64,000 nucleotides of DNA, from contig NZ_JAAMQZ010000014.1 in the NCBI RefSeq assembly GCF_013522825.1, forward strand, positions 57,853 through 121,852. The letters run 5' to 3'. Source of the DNA: Stutzerimonas stutzeri. GTDB taxonomy: Bacteria > Pseudomonadota > Gammaproteobacteria > Pseudomonadales > Pseudomonadaceae. Below the pieces are notes generated by a model that made no database searches, was not told where the DNA came from, and saw only the letters and a program-made list of their open reading frames with translations. The position numbers and the translations under genes were made by a program. Of the stretch, positions 7,793 through 17,792 are shown piece after piece. Position 1 is the stretch's first letter; every line of letters starts with the position of its first letter.

Positions 7793-10700
7793 TCATGCTT
7801 CGGCCTCCCGCCCCACCCCATCCCCCCGGGCCAATCGATTGCCGAGCCGGTCGAAGAACAGGTAGATCACCGGCGTGGTGAACAGGGTCAGCAACTGGCT
7901 GAGCAGCAGGCCACCGACCAGCACCAGGCCCAGCGGCTGGCGCAGTTCCGCGCCGGAACCGGAGGCGAGCATCAGCGGCACCGCGCCGAACAGCGCGGCC
8001 AGGGTGGTCATCAGGATCGGGCGGAAACGCAGCAGCGCGGCACGGTAGATGGCGTCCTGCGGGCTCATGCCCTGATGACGTTCGGCCTCCAGGGCGAAGT
8101 CGATCATCATGATGGCGTTCTTCTTGACGATGCCGATCAGCAGGATGATGCCGATGATGGCGATCAGGCCCAGGTCGTTGCCGGTCAGCAGCAGCGCCAG
8201 CAGTGCGCCGACCGCCGCCGAGGGCAGTGTCGAGAGGATGGTGATGGGGTGGATATAGCTCTCGTAGAGCACGCCCAGCACGATATACATGGTCACCACC
8301 GCCGCCAGGATCAGCAGCAACGTGCTCGACAGCGACGCCTGGAAGGCCGCAGCCGCGCCCTGGAAGCGCGTCTGGATGCCGGCTGGCAGACCGATCTCGG
8401 CCTCGACTGCTTCGATGATTTCCACCGCATGGCCCAGCGACACGCCATCGGCCAGGTTGAACGACAGCATCACCGCCGGGAACTGGCCGATATGGTTGAT
8501 CAGCAGAGGCGCGTTGCGCTGCTCCAGGCGCGCCAGGCTCGACAGCCGCACCGGCGTGCCGCCCTCGCTCTGCACGAACAGTTGCTCCAGCGCCTGCGGC
8601 CCGATCCGATTGCCCGCCTCGGCTTCCAGCACCACGCGATACTGGCTGGCCTGGGTGAAGATGGTAGAAATCTGCCGCTGGCCGAAGGCATCGTAGAGCG
8701 CATCGGTTATCGCCGAAATCCCGATGCCGAGCCGCGCGGCGGCGTCGCGGTCGATGTCGAGGAAGATCTGCAGGCCGTCGCTCTGCAGGTCGCTGGCGAC
8801 ATCGGTCAGTTCGGGACGCTCACGCAGCGCCGCCACCAGGCGCGGCGACCACTCCTGCAGCAGCGCGGTATCCGGTGATTCCAGGCTGAACTGGAACTGG
8901 GTGCGGCTGACCCGATCCTCGATGGACAGGTCCTGCACCGGCTGCATGTACAGTTCGATGCCCGGCAGCTTCGCCAGCTCCGGTCGCAGCCGGTCGATGA
9001 CCTGGCTGGCGGTCACGTCGCGCTCGCCGTGGGGCTTGAGGTTGATCAGCAGCCGGCCACTGTTGAGGGTGACGTTGTCGCCGTCCACACCGATATAGGA
9101 CGACAGGCTGACCACCGCCGGATCGGCCAGGATCACCCGCGCCAGCGACTGCTGACGCTCGCTCATCTCGCGGAATGAAATCGACTGCGGCGCCTCGCTG
9201 ATACCCTGGATGACGCCGGTGTCCTGCACCGGGAAGAAGCCCTTGGGCACCATCAGGTAGAGCGCCACGGTCAGCGCCAGGGTCCCGACCGCCACCAGCA
9301 GGGTCAGCGTCTGGTGCTTCAGCACCCAGGTCAGCCAGCGGGCGTAGCCGCCGATCAGACGCTCGACCCAGTCCGGCTTGGCCTCGTCCACAGTGGCGGG
9401 CTTGAGCAGTTTGGCGCACATCATCGGCGTCAGGGTCAGCGACACCACCAGGGAAATCAGGATGGCCACCGCCAGGGTGATGGCGAATTCGCGGAACAGC
9501 CGCCCTACTACGTCCTGCATGAACAGCAGCGGGATCAGTACGGCGATCAGCGACAGGGTCAGCGAAATCAGGGTGAAACCGATCTGCCGTGCGCCTTTCA
9601 ACGCGGCCTGCAACGGCGTTTCGCCGTCTTCGACGTGACGGGCGATGTTTTCCAGCATGACGATGGCATCGTCCACCACGAAGCCGGTGGCGATGGTCAG
9701 GGCCATCAGCGTCAGGTTGTTCAGCGAGAAGCCGGCCAGGTGCATCACGGCGAAGGTGCCGATCAAAGACAGCGGCACGGCGATAGAAGGAATGATGGTG
9801 GCCGAGAGGCGCTTGAGAAAGACGAAGGTGACCATCACCACCAGGAAGGTCGCCAGCAGCAGCTCATGCTGCACATCGGTGATGGCGGCGCGGATGGTCT
9901 GGGTACGGTCGGTCAGCACCACCACGTCGAGGCCCGCCGGCATGCTGGCGCTGACCTCGGGCAACAACGCCTGGATGCGCTCGACCACCTCGATGACGTT
10001 GGCGCCCGGCTGGCGCTGAATATTCAGCAGCACGGCCTGGCTTTCGTTGGCCCAGGCGGCGAGGCGCTCGTTTTCAGCGCCGTCGATGATATCGGCGATG
10101 TCCTTCAGACGCAGCGTGGCCCCGTTCTCGTAGGACAGGATCAGCTCGGCGTACTCCTCGGGCGTCTTCAGCTGATCGTTGGCGTCGAGCATCGACACCC
10201 GCGTCGGGCCGTCGAAATTGCCCTTGGGCTGATTGACGTTGGAACTGGTGACCAGCGAACGAGCGTCAGCCAGCGATAAGCCATAGGCCGCCAATGCCTC
10301 GGGGTTGACCCGGATACGCACCGCCGGACGCTGACCACCGGCGATGCTGACCATGCCCACGCCGCTGATCTGCGCCAGCTTCTGCGCCATGCGCGTGTCG
10401 ACCAGATCGTGCAATTTCGGCAGCGCCAGGCTCTCGGAAGTGATCGCCAGGGTCATCACCGGGGTATCCGCCGGGTTGACCTTGTTGTACACCGGCGGCG
10501 CCGGCAGATCGTTGGGCAGCAGGTTGTCGGCGGCGTTGATGGCGGCCTGCACTTCCTGTTCGGCCACATCCAGCGCCACGTCCAGGGAGAAGCGCAGGGT
10601 GATCACCGAGGCGCCACCGGAGCTGGTGGATGACATCTGGGTCAAGCCCGGCATCTGCCCGAACTGACGTTCCAGCGGCGCGGTAACGGCACTGGTCATC

Positions 10701-10873
10701 ACGTCCGGACTGGCGCCGGGATACAGCGTCATGACGCGGATGGTCGGGTAGTCCACCTGCGGCAGCGCCGACACCGGCAGCATGCGGTAGGCGATCAGAC
10801 CGACCAGCAGGATGGCGACCATGCTCAGGGTGGTCGCCACAGGCCGCAGGATGAACAGCCGCGAGATATTCAT
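7793..10873 (-). CDS. muxB: RND efflux transporter MuxB (MdtB-like)
   Basis: A 1026-residue HAE1-family RND pump subunit. It has the N-terminal FILRPVATT, a TM4 relay motif [14 protein letters not shown] with both aspartates, two large periplasmic loops and a second TM block (QDTGVIQG lies just after TM7). It is similar in plan to muxC, its partner in the heteromeric pump. ATG 10873 overlaps the muxA stop (ATGA), so translation is coupled to the adaptor. Downstream of its TGA at 7793 comes the inverted repeat rather than the next start codon. Confidence 0.92.
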   Translation of the reverse strand: MNISRLFILRPVATTLSMVAILLVGLIAYRMLPVSALPQVDYPTIRVMTLYPGASPDVMTSAVTAPLERQFGQMPGLTQMSSTSSGGASVITLRFSLDVALDVAEQEVQAAINAADNLLPNDLPAPPVYNKVNPADTPVMTLAITSESLALPKLHDLVDTRMAQKLAQISGVGMVSIAGGQRPAVRIRVNPEALAAYGLSLADARSLVTSSNVNQPKGNFDGPTRVSMLDANDQLKTPEEYAELILSYENGATLRLKDIADIIDGAENERLAAWANESQAVLLNIQRQPGANVIEVVERIQALLPEVSASMPAGLDVVVLTDRTQTIRAAITDVQHELLLATFLVVMVTFVFLKRLSATIIPSIAVPLSLIGTFAVMHLAGFSLNNLTLMALTIATGFVVDDAIVMLENIARHVEDGETPLQAALKGARQIGFTLISLTLSLIAVLIPLLFMQDVVGRLFREFAITLAVAILISLVVSLTLTPMMCAKLLKPATVDEAKPDWVERLIGGYARWLTWVLKHQTLTLLVAVGTLALTVALYLMVPKGFFPVQDTGVIQGISEAPQSISFREMSERQQSLARVILADPAVVSLSSYIGVDGDNVTLNSGRLLINLKPHGERDVTASQVIDRLRPELAKLPGIELYMQPVQDLSIEDRVSRTQFQFSLESPDTALLQEWSPRLVAALRERPELTDVASDLQSDGLQIFLDIDRDAAARLGIGISAITDALYDAFGQRQISTIFTQASQYRVVLEAEAGNRIGPQALEQLFVQSEGGTPVRLSSLARLEQRNAPLLINHIGQFPAVMLSFNLADGVSLGHAVEIIEAVEAEIGLPAGIQTRFQGAAAAFQASLSSTLLLILAAVVTMYIVLGVLYESYIHPITILSTLPSAAVGALLALLLTGNDLGLIAIIGIILLIGIVKKNAIMMIDFALEAERHQGMSPQDAIYRAALLRFRPILMTTLAALFGAVPLMLASGSGAELRQPLGLVLVGGLLLSQLLTLFTTPVIYLFFDRLGNRLARGDGVGREAEA

Positions 10874-12120
10874 CGCGCCGGACGCCCGCTGCCACCCTGG
10901 GTTTCGATCACGGAGGCTTCAATCATGGAGGGGGCCGCTGCCTCTTCGGCGAGCTTCCGGCGATCGACCACCTCCACTTCAGTACCGTCACGCAGACGGT
11001 CGGTGCCTTCCAGCACCACCCGCTCGCCCTCGACCAAGCCTTCGTTGATCACGGTCTGTTCGCCGTTGCTGGGACCCACATCGAGAATGCGCAGTTGGAC
11101 CTTGGCATCGTCCCCGACGACATAAGCGAAGTGGCCGCGCGAACCGAACTGCAGAGCCTCGGAAGGGATCAGGGTGGCATCGTCGAGAGTTTCCACACGC
11201 AGCCGTACATTGACGAACTGGTTCGGGATCAGCAGCTCCGCCTCGTTGTCGAAGCGCGCCTTGAGCTTCAGGGTGCCGGTGGTCACGTCGATCTGGTTGT
11301 CGAGGCTCTCCAGCACACCCGCGCCGAAGAGCATCCGCTCGCCACGGTCCCAGGCCTGCACCTGGAGCTCATCGCCCCGCCGAAAACGGCTGATGACCGG
11401 CGGCAGCTCGCCTTCGGGCAGGGTAAAGCTGATCGCCATCGGCTGAGTCTGGGTGATGACCACCAGCGGCGTGGCGTCGTTGGCCGCGACCAGGTTGCCC
11501 AGGTCCAGCTGGCGCAGGCCCACGCGACCGTCGATGGGCGCCCGGATTTCGGTAAATTTGAGGTTCAGGCGGGCTTCGTTGACCGCCGCCTGGTTGGACG
11601 CCAGGGTGCCCTGATACTGGCTGACCAGCGCCTGCTGGGTATCCAGAGTCTGCTTGGCGATGCTGTCGTCAGCGAACAGGCCCTGATAACGCTTCAGGTC
11701 GACTTCGGCATTCTGCAACAGGGCGCGGTTCTGCTGGAGGGTGCCCTCGGCCTGCTGCAGCGCGATCTGGTAGGGCCTTTGATCGATCACCGCCAGCAGA
11801 TCGCCAGCCTCGACCCGCTGACCTTCATCGAAACGCACCTCCACCAGTTCACCCGCTACCCGGCTGCGCACGTTGATCGTATTCAGCGGTGTGACAGTGC
11901 CGAGCGCTTTGACGTAGACCTCGAATCGCCCTTTCTCTACAGGCGCGACACGCACCGGCGTCGGACCGCCGAGCATGCCGCGTGGCCCTCTGGGCTGCTG
12001 GGGTTTTTCGTCGGCGCCGGGCCATAGCCACCAGACCAGCAGCACGGCGGCTGCCAACACGAAAAGGATGACCAGCCCGCGCCGCAGGGAGCCGCTGGAA
12101 GAAGTGTTTGCCTCGGACAT
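10870..12120 (-). CDS. muxA: Periplasmic adaptor (membrane fusion protein) MuxA
   Basis: A 416-residue HlyD/MdtA-type adaptor. A single N-terminal TM segment ([18 protein letters not shown]) anchors it. Then come the lipoyl half-motifs ([19 protein letters not shown] and later [16 protein letters not shown]), a coiled-coil hairpin between them, and beta-barrel and membrane-proximal domains. I chose MSEANTS (12120); an in-frame start at 12177 would add 19 residues in front of the anchor. It is the first gene of muxABC-opmB and diverges from the MurJ-like gene over 240 bp that must hold the operon promoter. No local regulator gene is present. Confidence 0.9.
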   Translation of the reverse strand: MSEANTSSSGSLRRGLVILFVLAAAVLLVWWLWPGADEKPQQPRGPRGMLGGPTPVRVAPVEKGRFEVYVKALGTVTPLNTINVRSRVAGELVEVRFDEGQRVEAGDLLAVIDQRPYQIALQQAEGTLQQNRALLQNAEVDLKRYQGLFADDSIAKQTLDTQQALVSQYQGTLASNQAAVNEARLNLKFTEIRAPIDGRVGLRQLDLGNLVAANDATPLVVITQTQPMAISFTLPEGELPPVISRFRRGDELQVQAWDRGERMLFGAGVLESLDNQIDVTTGTLKLKARFDNEAELLIPNQFVNVRLRVETLDDATLIPSEALQFGSRGHFAYVVGDDAKVQLRILDVGPSNGEQTVINEGLVEGERVVLEGTDRLRDGTEVEVVDRRKLAEEAAAPSMIEASVIETQGGSGRPAR

Positions 12121-12360
12121 GAACGCTGTTCGCCTGGTAAAGAGCGTGAACCATAAGCAGTCGCGCTCCGCTCGCAAAGGGGATTTACGGCATTTTTACG
12201 TATCGGTGCATGTTCGCACCATTCCGCGCCCGGCACAGCAGGCCCAAGTCGCTGGAACCATACCCTGGCTATCCAGTCTATGTAGCGTTCGCATCCCCCC
12301 TTTCACCGATGCGATACATCAATCCAGGCCAATCGACCATGGCCTGTACGGGATCAAGGA

Positions 12361-13833
12361 ATGAACGCATCACTGATCATCCTGGCGTTGACCGTCGCCA
12401 GTTTTCTGCTCGGTTTCCTGCGCGACCTGTTCATCGCCCGGGCCTTTGGCCTGAGCTGGGAAGCGGACCTGATCTTCGTGGCGCTGATCCTGCCGGTCTT
12501 CTTCGAGAACTTCCTCGGCCTCGCCCTGCGCGATGCGATGATTCCCTATCTGCAGAAGCTGCGCAGCCAGTCCGAGGCGCTGTTCGCGTCCGTGGCCCGC
12601 TGGCTCTACTGGCGCGTGATGCTCATGGGCATCCTGGTCAGTGTCATCGCCATCGTCGCCAGCTACTGGCTGCTCGGGCTGCTGGCCCCCGGCTGGAGCA
12701 CCGTGCAGCTCGAGGCCGGGCAACTGGTGTTCTGCGTCGGGGCGCTGCTGGTCGCGGTACAGGCCGTGCTCTACTGCCAGGGCGCGCTGCTCAATATGGA
12801 TGACATCTTCGTCCTCCCGATGACCCGCACGGTGCTGCTCAACGCCGGCGCAATAATCGCCATCGTGCTGTTCCAGCCCAGCGGCATGGTGATTTTCATC
12901 GGCATGCTGCTACCGCAACTGGGATTGATCCTGGTCCAGCATCGGCGCATCACCTGTTTGCGTGTTCCGCGCAAGCTCAGCCCCCCGACAGAGAACCATG
13001 GACGCGGTTTCGGACTGGCCTTCGCGCCGGTGCTGCTGGCGGCCGGCGCGCAGCAGGGCTGCATCCTGGCCGAACGCGTCTTCGCTTCCTATCTCGAAGA
13101 AGGCAGCATCACCATGCTCTCGTTCGCCTTCCGCATCGTCAGCATTCCACTCACGCTCTATGCCCTGGCGGTGCTGGCAGTGCTCTTTCCACGCTTCGTA
13201 TCGAGCTGGAACGACGAAGACTACAATGGCCACGCCAGCGTGGTGCGCAAAGGCCTGCTGGCCACGCTGCTGTTTCTGTTCCCGGCCACGGTAGTGCTCT
13301 GCTCCTTTCCCGATACGGTGGTGTCGGTGCTGCTGGAGCGGGGTCAGTTCGGCGCCGCGCAAACCGAATCCACCGCCTCGCTGGTAGTGCTATACGCGCT
13401 GGGCCTGCCGGCGATGGGGCTGGCATTGCTGTGGGGTCGCGCCCTGCTGGCCCAGCATCAGGCACGACTGTTCCTGGTCATCACGCTGATCAGCTCGGCG
13501 ATGACCATCGGCCTCGACGCCCTGCTCTATCGCTCCTATGGCGCCGAAGGGCTGGCCATTGCCTTCGCCAGCGGCGCGATCCTGCAGGCGGTCTTCATGG
13601 GGCTGTACGTCTACCGCGCCACACCCCACGGCCTGGGAATCGCCGTGCTGCTGCGCTGGCTGGTCATAGGCGCGACCATTGCCGCCGCACTGCACTGGCT
13701 GCCGGCACCACACGGGCTGCTCCAGCTGTGCCTGTATATCGCGCTGGTGCTGGCCGCCTATGCCGCCGGGGTGGTTGCGCTGGGCGAGCGTGATCTGTTC
13801 AGGCCGAGTTACTGGTCGCTGAAGAAGACCTGA
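12361..13833 (+). CDS. MurJ/MviN-family lipid flippase homologue
   Basis: A 490-residue polytopic protein of the MOP superfamily with about 14 hydrophobic segments. The N-terminal FLLGFLRDLFIARAFG is the MviN signature (R-D-x-x-x-A-x-x-F-G). A central region (LAERVFASYLEEGSI) matches the TM7-8 region of MurJ, where one expects the 'D..F/ lasyL..Gsis' pattern. It is a little shorter than housekeeping MurJ (about 510 residues) and is not next to ribF or rpsT, the usual Pseudomonas murJ context. It may therefore be a paralogue handling another undecaprenyl-linked substrate, though no glycosyltransferase lies nearby. ATG 12361 follows the ribosome binding site AAGGA. Confidence 0.7.
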   Translation: MNASLIILALTVASFLLGFLRDLFIARAFGLSWEADLIFVALILPVFFENFLGLALRDAMIPYLQKLRSQSEALFASVARWLYWRVMLMGILVSVIAIVASYWLLGLLAPGWSTVQLEAGQLVFCVGALLVAVQAVLYCQGALLNMDDIFVLPMTRTVLLNAGAIIAIVLFQPSGMVIFIGMLLPQLGLILVQHRRITCLRVPRKLSPPTENHGRGFGLAFAPVLLAAGAQQGCILAERVFASYLEEGSITMLSFAFRIVSIPLTLYALAVLAVLFPRFVSSWNDEDYNGHASVVRKGLLATLLFLFPATVVLCSFPDTVVSVLLERGQFGAAQTESTASLVVLYALGLPAMGLALLWGRALLAQHQARLFLVITLISSAMTIGLDALLYRSYGAEGLAIAFASGAILQAVFMGLYVYRATPHGLGIAVLLRWLVIGATIAAALHWLPAPHGLLQLCLYIALVLAAYAAGVVALGERDLFRPSYWSLKKT

Positions 13834-13880
13834 CAAGCGGAACGTCAGGTAACGAATCATCGGATCACGCCTTTTGAAAC

Positions 13881-13980
13881 CCGGATTACGCCTTCGGCTA
13901 ATCCAGGCTACGGTCTGACGCTGTCGTAGGTTCGAACTTGTTCGACCGTTGTGCACGCAGGTGGCCGAATGAATTCGGCC
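13881..13980. repeat. Repeat cluster: GGATTACGCC element plus GGCCGAAT palindrome
   Basis: GGATTACGCCTTCGGCTAATCC (13882 on) is a hairpin core of the interspersed family also found at about 45883, 49979, 51406, 55911, 56924, 57073, 58131 and 61853. The palindrome GGCCGAAT-GA-ATTCGGCC follows at 13963-13980. Both lie between the 3' ends of the convergent murJ-like and tamB genes, so they may serve as bidirectional transcription stops. Confidence 0.7.
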
Positions 13981-14102
13981 CTACAGTCGAGCCAGCGAGC
14001 GGAGACAGGGGGATGAGCGTGGCGCCCGTTGGAAGCTCGCGGACACAAAAGCAGCCATTTTCCGACACTAGGCCATGCTTCGCACGACAGGCCCCTTTTC
14101 CA

Positions 14103-17100
14103 TCAGAAGTTGCGCCGGTAGAAGATATCCAGCGAACTGGCCAGGCCGCTGGCGGCTTCGAGGAAGATGCGCCGGGTCAGTTGGTAACGCAGTGCGACGG
14201 TGTTGGCCGGCTCGAACACGCCGACGCCGTAGCGCAGCGTCAGGCGATCCGTCAGACGTCCACTGGCGACAACGCTGGTAGCGTCGCCACTGCCTTCGGT
14301 GTCGAGCTGGAAATCCTGGATGCCGAGACGCTGTGCGACGTTGCCGGTGATCGAGGCGCTGCCCGCCAGCCCCAGCCCCAGCGCCGCCTGCGCCAGCATG
14401 TTGTTGTCCCCGGTATCGGCGCCCAGCGGACGTCCCAGCACCAGATAGGCCAGCGCCTGCTCCTGGCTCATGGCCGGCTCGGCGAAGACATCCACCCGTG
14501 GCTGTTCGGCACTGCCGGTGATGCGCAGGCCGGCGGTGACGTTGTCGGCCTCGATGCGGCGGATGGCTTCGATATTCAGGAACGGCTGGGTCAGCACGCC
14601 GGTGAACAGCAGCTGCGCCCGGCGGATGGTCAGGCGCTGGCCATAGGCCCGGTAGCGGCCATTGTTGAGATTGAGTTCACCACGGGCGTCGAGGTCGTCA
14701 CCAATGTGCAGATAGCCGGCCAGGTCGGCGGTGAGGCCGAAACCGGAAAAGCGCAGGCGCTCCTGGCCAACCTCGACGTCGATGTCCATGTGGATCGCCA
14801 GCGGCGTCTGCGCCTCTTCGGCCTCCTCACCGACGATCTGCGCATCGCTGCTCACCGTGACCGTGGACGGCGGCAGTTCGCGCACGACGATTTCACCACG
14901 GGGCACACTCAGCTTTCCGCTCACGGCGAGCTTTTCACCGGCCAGGTGCAAACGCAGATCAGGTTCGATTTCCAGTTCCGCATAGGGCTCGACGATTACC
15001 GGCAGATGGCTGCCACGCACGGCGATGTCCAGGTCCGGTGCATCGCGCCAGTCCAGGGTGCCGGCAATTTCGCCGCGCCCCTGCTCGCCGCTGCGCCAGT
15101 CGCCATCGATCCGTAGCTGTTCGCCATCGATCAGCGCGCGAATCTGCAACTGCTCGAAGCTGACCGGCAATTCGCTGCCTGCGATTTCACCGCCATCGAG
15201 GCGCAGCTCGCCGCGAACCCAGGGCTGCTGCAGGGAGCCGGACAGCTGGCCACTGCCGTTGAGTTGACCTTCGAGCCTATCGACCACGGTAACGAAGGGT
15301 CGCGCCACCGACAGGTCGAGAGCGCTCAGGCGGAAATCACCTTCTATATCCTTGGCTTCGCTGGCAGGGTCGATGGCCAGGCGCAGTTCCAGCGCGCCGA
15401 GTTCGCCGCCCTCGAAACGCAGGTGGCTGTCGATGCTCCGGGGCGACAGCTCGCTGGTCAGGGCCAGGGTGGCATAGGGGAACTCCAGCCACTGCTCGCC
15501 ATCGCGCAGTTCCAGCGTACCGGGGCCGGCATCCACGCGAATATTGCCACTCGGGCCGGCAGCCGGCAGATCCAGCGAGATATCGGCATTGACCTCGCCC
15601 AGCCAGCGCAGGTTGTCGGGCAGATAGCTGGCCAGGGACCGTAACGGGAAATCACGCAGGCGATAACGCAGCTGCGGATCGGGCAGCAGGCGCTGGTTGT
15701 CCGCACACAGGGTCGCCGGCCCGCTCATCCAGCAGTGCGCACCGAGGGTGAAAGTGCCACTGGCCAATCGTTCCAGCGACGCCGGCTGGCGCAGCGCCCA
15801 TTGCTGCCCCTCGGCCTGCAGCTCGGCGCTGCGCAGACGCCCGCGCCAGTCATCGCCACGCAGTCCGCCATCGACAGCCAGTGACAGATCGAGCAGCCCG
15901 CCCTTGAGTTGCACTGTGGCCTGATGCGCCTGCTGTGTGCCCTCGGCAGCCAGTTGCAGATCACCCAGCTCGGTATCTCCTGCCTGCAGGTTCCCGGCGC
16001 TCAGCCGGAGCTGGCCGCGCTGCCCTTCCCCCACTGCCGCGCTCAGCTCCAGGTGCTCGACCCGGTTGTCCTGCAAGGCGATCGAGCTGCCGCCGAGCTT
16101 CAGCTCGCCCTGCGGCGCCTGCGGGGTGCCCGCCAGTGTGAGATTACCCGCCAGTCGCCCTTGCAGCCCCGGCCAGAGCTGCGCCAGACGCGGCAGAGCG
16201 AGTTGCAGGTCGGCCCGCAGCGTCTCGGCCCAGCGACCACTGCCCTGAATATGGTTGTCGCCCAGGCGCAGCTCCAGCCGGGGTACATCCCAGGCGGCAT
16301 CCTTGCCGTTGGCGTCCAGTTGCAGTTGCAACGGCTGCCGGCGCAAAGTGCCCGCCAGATCCAGCCGCGCCTCCGCCTGCAAGGCTTCATCGCGCAGTGC
16401 GCCTCGGCTGGCAAGGGTACCGCCGAGCTGTCCGGGCAATTCGGCCACCCAGTAGGAAGGATCGAACGCGCTCAGCGTCAGGGTCGTGTTCCAGTCGATG
16501 CCATCGGCGAAGCCCAGGCTGAGATTGCCGCTGGCCCGGCCCTGGCCGGCAATCAGTTGCAATTGCGGCAGATGGACGATGCCCAGATCGCCGCTGACGG
16601 GGCTTTGCAGGCTGAAGTCCCCGGCGGGACCGGTCAGCGCCGCGTCGAAGTTGCCCAGGTAGTTGCCATCGTCGTATTGCAGTTGCGCATCCAGCCGACG
16701 CAGCGCCACGGGCGGCTCGTCCACCTCGGGATAGAGCCGGCGCCAGGGGAAGTCACGCCAGGCCAGATCCGCTTGGCCGCGAATGCCCTCGGTCCAGCCC
16801 AGCTGCCCGCTCAGATCGATCCGTTGTTTCTCGCCGGCGTCCAGCCGAAGTGTATCGACACGCACCTGGGCGGCATCGAGCAAGGCCTCCAGCACGATGG
16901 CGACCGCGCCGCCCTCGCCTTGCAGGCTGCCGTCGCCGGCAAGGCGGTAGCCATCATCCAGATTGCCCTGGGCGCTGAGTTCGAGCCGTTCCAGGCGCAA
17001 GGCATCGGGCAGTTCCGGGCTGGCCTTGAAGCCGTCCACGGTCAGTTGCAGGTTCGCCGGCAGATCGGTCTCCAGCGGACTTATCCGGCCCCTGAGCGCA

Positions 17101-17792
17101 GCATCCAGATAGCCCTGGCTCTGCACGGCCAGCGCCAGGTGTTCACGCAACTCGCCGTCCACGACGATCTTCAGCGTCCAGGCCGGCATTTCGGGCGGGT
17201 GAATGGCCGCATCGCCATGCAGCTCCAGCGGCCAATCGCCGTCGGGTCGCAAGCGCCCGGCAAGAGCCAGGGTGAGGTCTTCGCGGCGCAGCTGCAGGGT
17301 TCTGATATCCAGGCCGTCACGGCGCCAATCTGCGCGCAATTGCAGGCTCTGCAGCTGCTCGACCGCATTCAGCCGCACCCGCCCCACTTCGATTCGCTCG
17401 ATACGCAGCTCCAGCGGCAGCTGGATGTCCGGCAGGCTGAAAGGCTCGCTGGCCACTTCATCGCTGCCTGGCGGGAAAACCAGGTCGATATCACTGGCCT
17501 GCAGCACTTCGATACAGAGCGCCATGCGCAGCAGGCAGCGCGGTGACCAGTCCAACCGGGGCGCAGTTACCTCAACCCGGTTGCCGTCCTGTTCCCAGAC
17601 CAGCCGCTCGGCCTGCCAGCGACTGCCCAGCTGTCCCTGGAACTGTTCGACCTGCACACCGGGGACCTGCCCCAAGGCCCAGCGTCCGCCCGCTGTGGTG
17701 CCCAGCAACACACCCAGCGCCAGGACCACCAGCAGCACCAGCGCAAGCGGCAGCACCAGCGTCCATGAAAGAATTCGCAGCCCTCGCCTCAC
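14103..17792 (-). CDS. tamB: Translocation and assembly module subunit TamB
   Basis: A 1229-residue AsmA-like protein, close to the roughly 1260 residues of E. coli TamB. One N-terminal TM anchor (LVLPLALVLLVVLALGVLLG) is followed by a very long beta-rich repetitive periplasmic body and the conserved TamB domain at the C-terminus (GELNLNNGRYRAYGQRLTI, then LAYLVLGRP). The protein ends YRRNF, as in the family. It bridges the periplasm and works with TamA in outer-membrane protein insertion and phospholipid transport. The start is GTG at 17790-17792, overlapping the tamA stop (GTGA), which implies translational coupling. Confidence 0.92.
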   Translation of the reverse strand: MRRGLRILSWTLVLPLALVLLVVLALGVLLGTTAGGRWALGQVPGVQVEQFQGQLGSRWQAERLVWEQDGNRVEVTAPRLDWSPRCLLRMALCIEVLQASDIDLVFPPGSDEVASEPFSLPDIQLPLELRIERIEVGRVRLNAVEQLQSLQLRADWRRDGLDIRTLQLRREDLTLALAGRLRPDGDWPLELHGDAAIHPPEMPAWTLKIVVDGELREHLALAVQSQGYLDAALRGRISPLETDLPANLQLTVDGFKASPELPDALRLERLELSAQGNLDDGYRLAGDGSLQGEGGAVAIVLEALLDAAQVRVDTLRLDAGEKQRIDLSGQLGWTEGIRGQADLAWRDFPWRRLYPEVDEPPVALRRLDAQLQYDDGNYLGNFDAALTGPAGDFSLQSPVSGDLGIVHLPQLQLIAGQGRASGNLSLGFADGIDWNTTLTLSAFDPSYWVAELPGQLGGTLASRGALRDEALQAEARLDLAGTLRRQPLQLQLDANGKDAAWDVPRLELRLGDNHIQGSGRWAETLRADLQLALPRLAQLWPGLQGRLAGNLTLAGTPQAPQGELKLGGSSIALQDNRVEHLELSAAVGEGQRGQLRLSAGNLQAGDTELGDLQLAAEGTQQAHQATVQLKGGLLDLSLAVDGGLRGDDWRGRLRSAELQAEGQQWALRQPASLERLASGTFTLGAHCWMSGPATLCADNQRLLPDPQLRYRLRDFPLRSLASYLPDNLRWLGEVNADISLDLPAAGPSGNIRVDAGPGTLELRDGEQWLEFPYATLALTSELSPRSIDSHLRFEGGELGALELRLAIDPASEAKDIEGDFRLSALDLSVARPFVTVVDRLEGQLNGSGQLSGSLQQPWVRGELRLDGGEIAGSELPVSFEQLQIRALIDGEQLRIDGDWRSGEQGRGEIAGTLDWRDAPDLDIAVRGSHLPVIVEPYAELEIEPDLRLHLAGEKLAVSGKLSVPRGEIVVRELPPSTVTVSSDAQIVGEEAEEAQTPLAIHMDIDVEVGQERLRFSGFGLTADLAGYLHIGDDLDARGELNLNNGRYRAYGQRLTIRRAQLLFTGVLTQPFLNIEAIRRIEADNVTAGLRITGSAEQPRVDVFAEPAMSQEQALAYLVLGRPLGADTGDNNMLAQAALGLGLAGSASITGNVAQRLGIQDFQLDTEGSGDATSVVASGRLTDRLTLRYGVGVFEPANTVALRYQLTRRIFLEAASGLASSLDIFYRRNF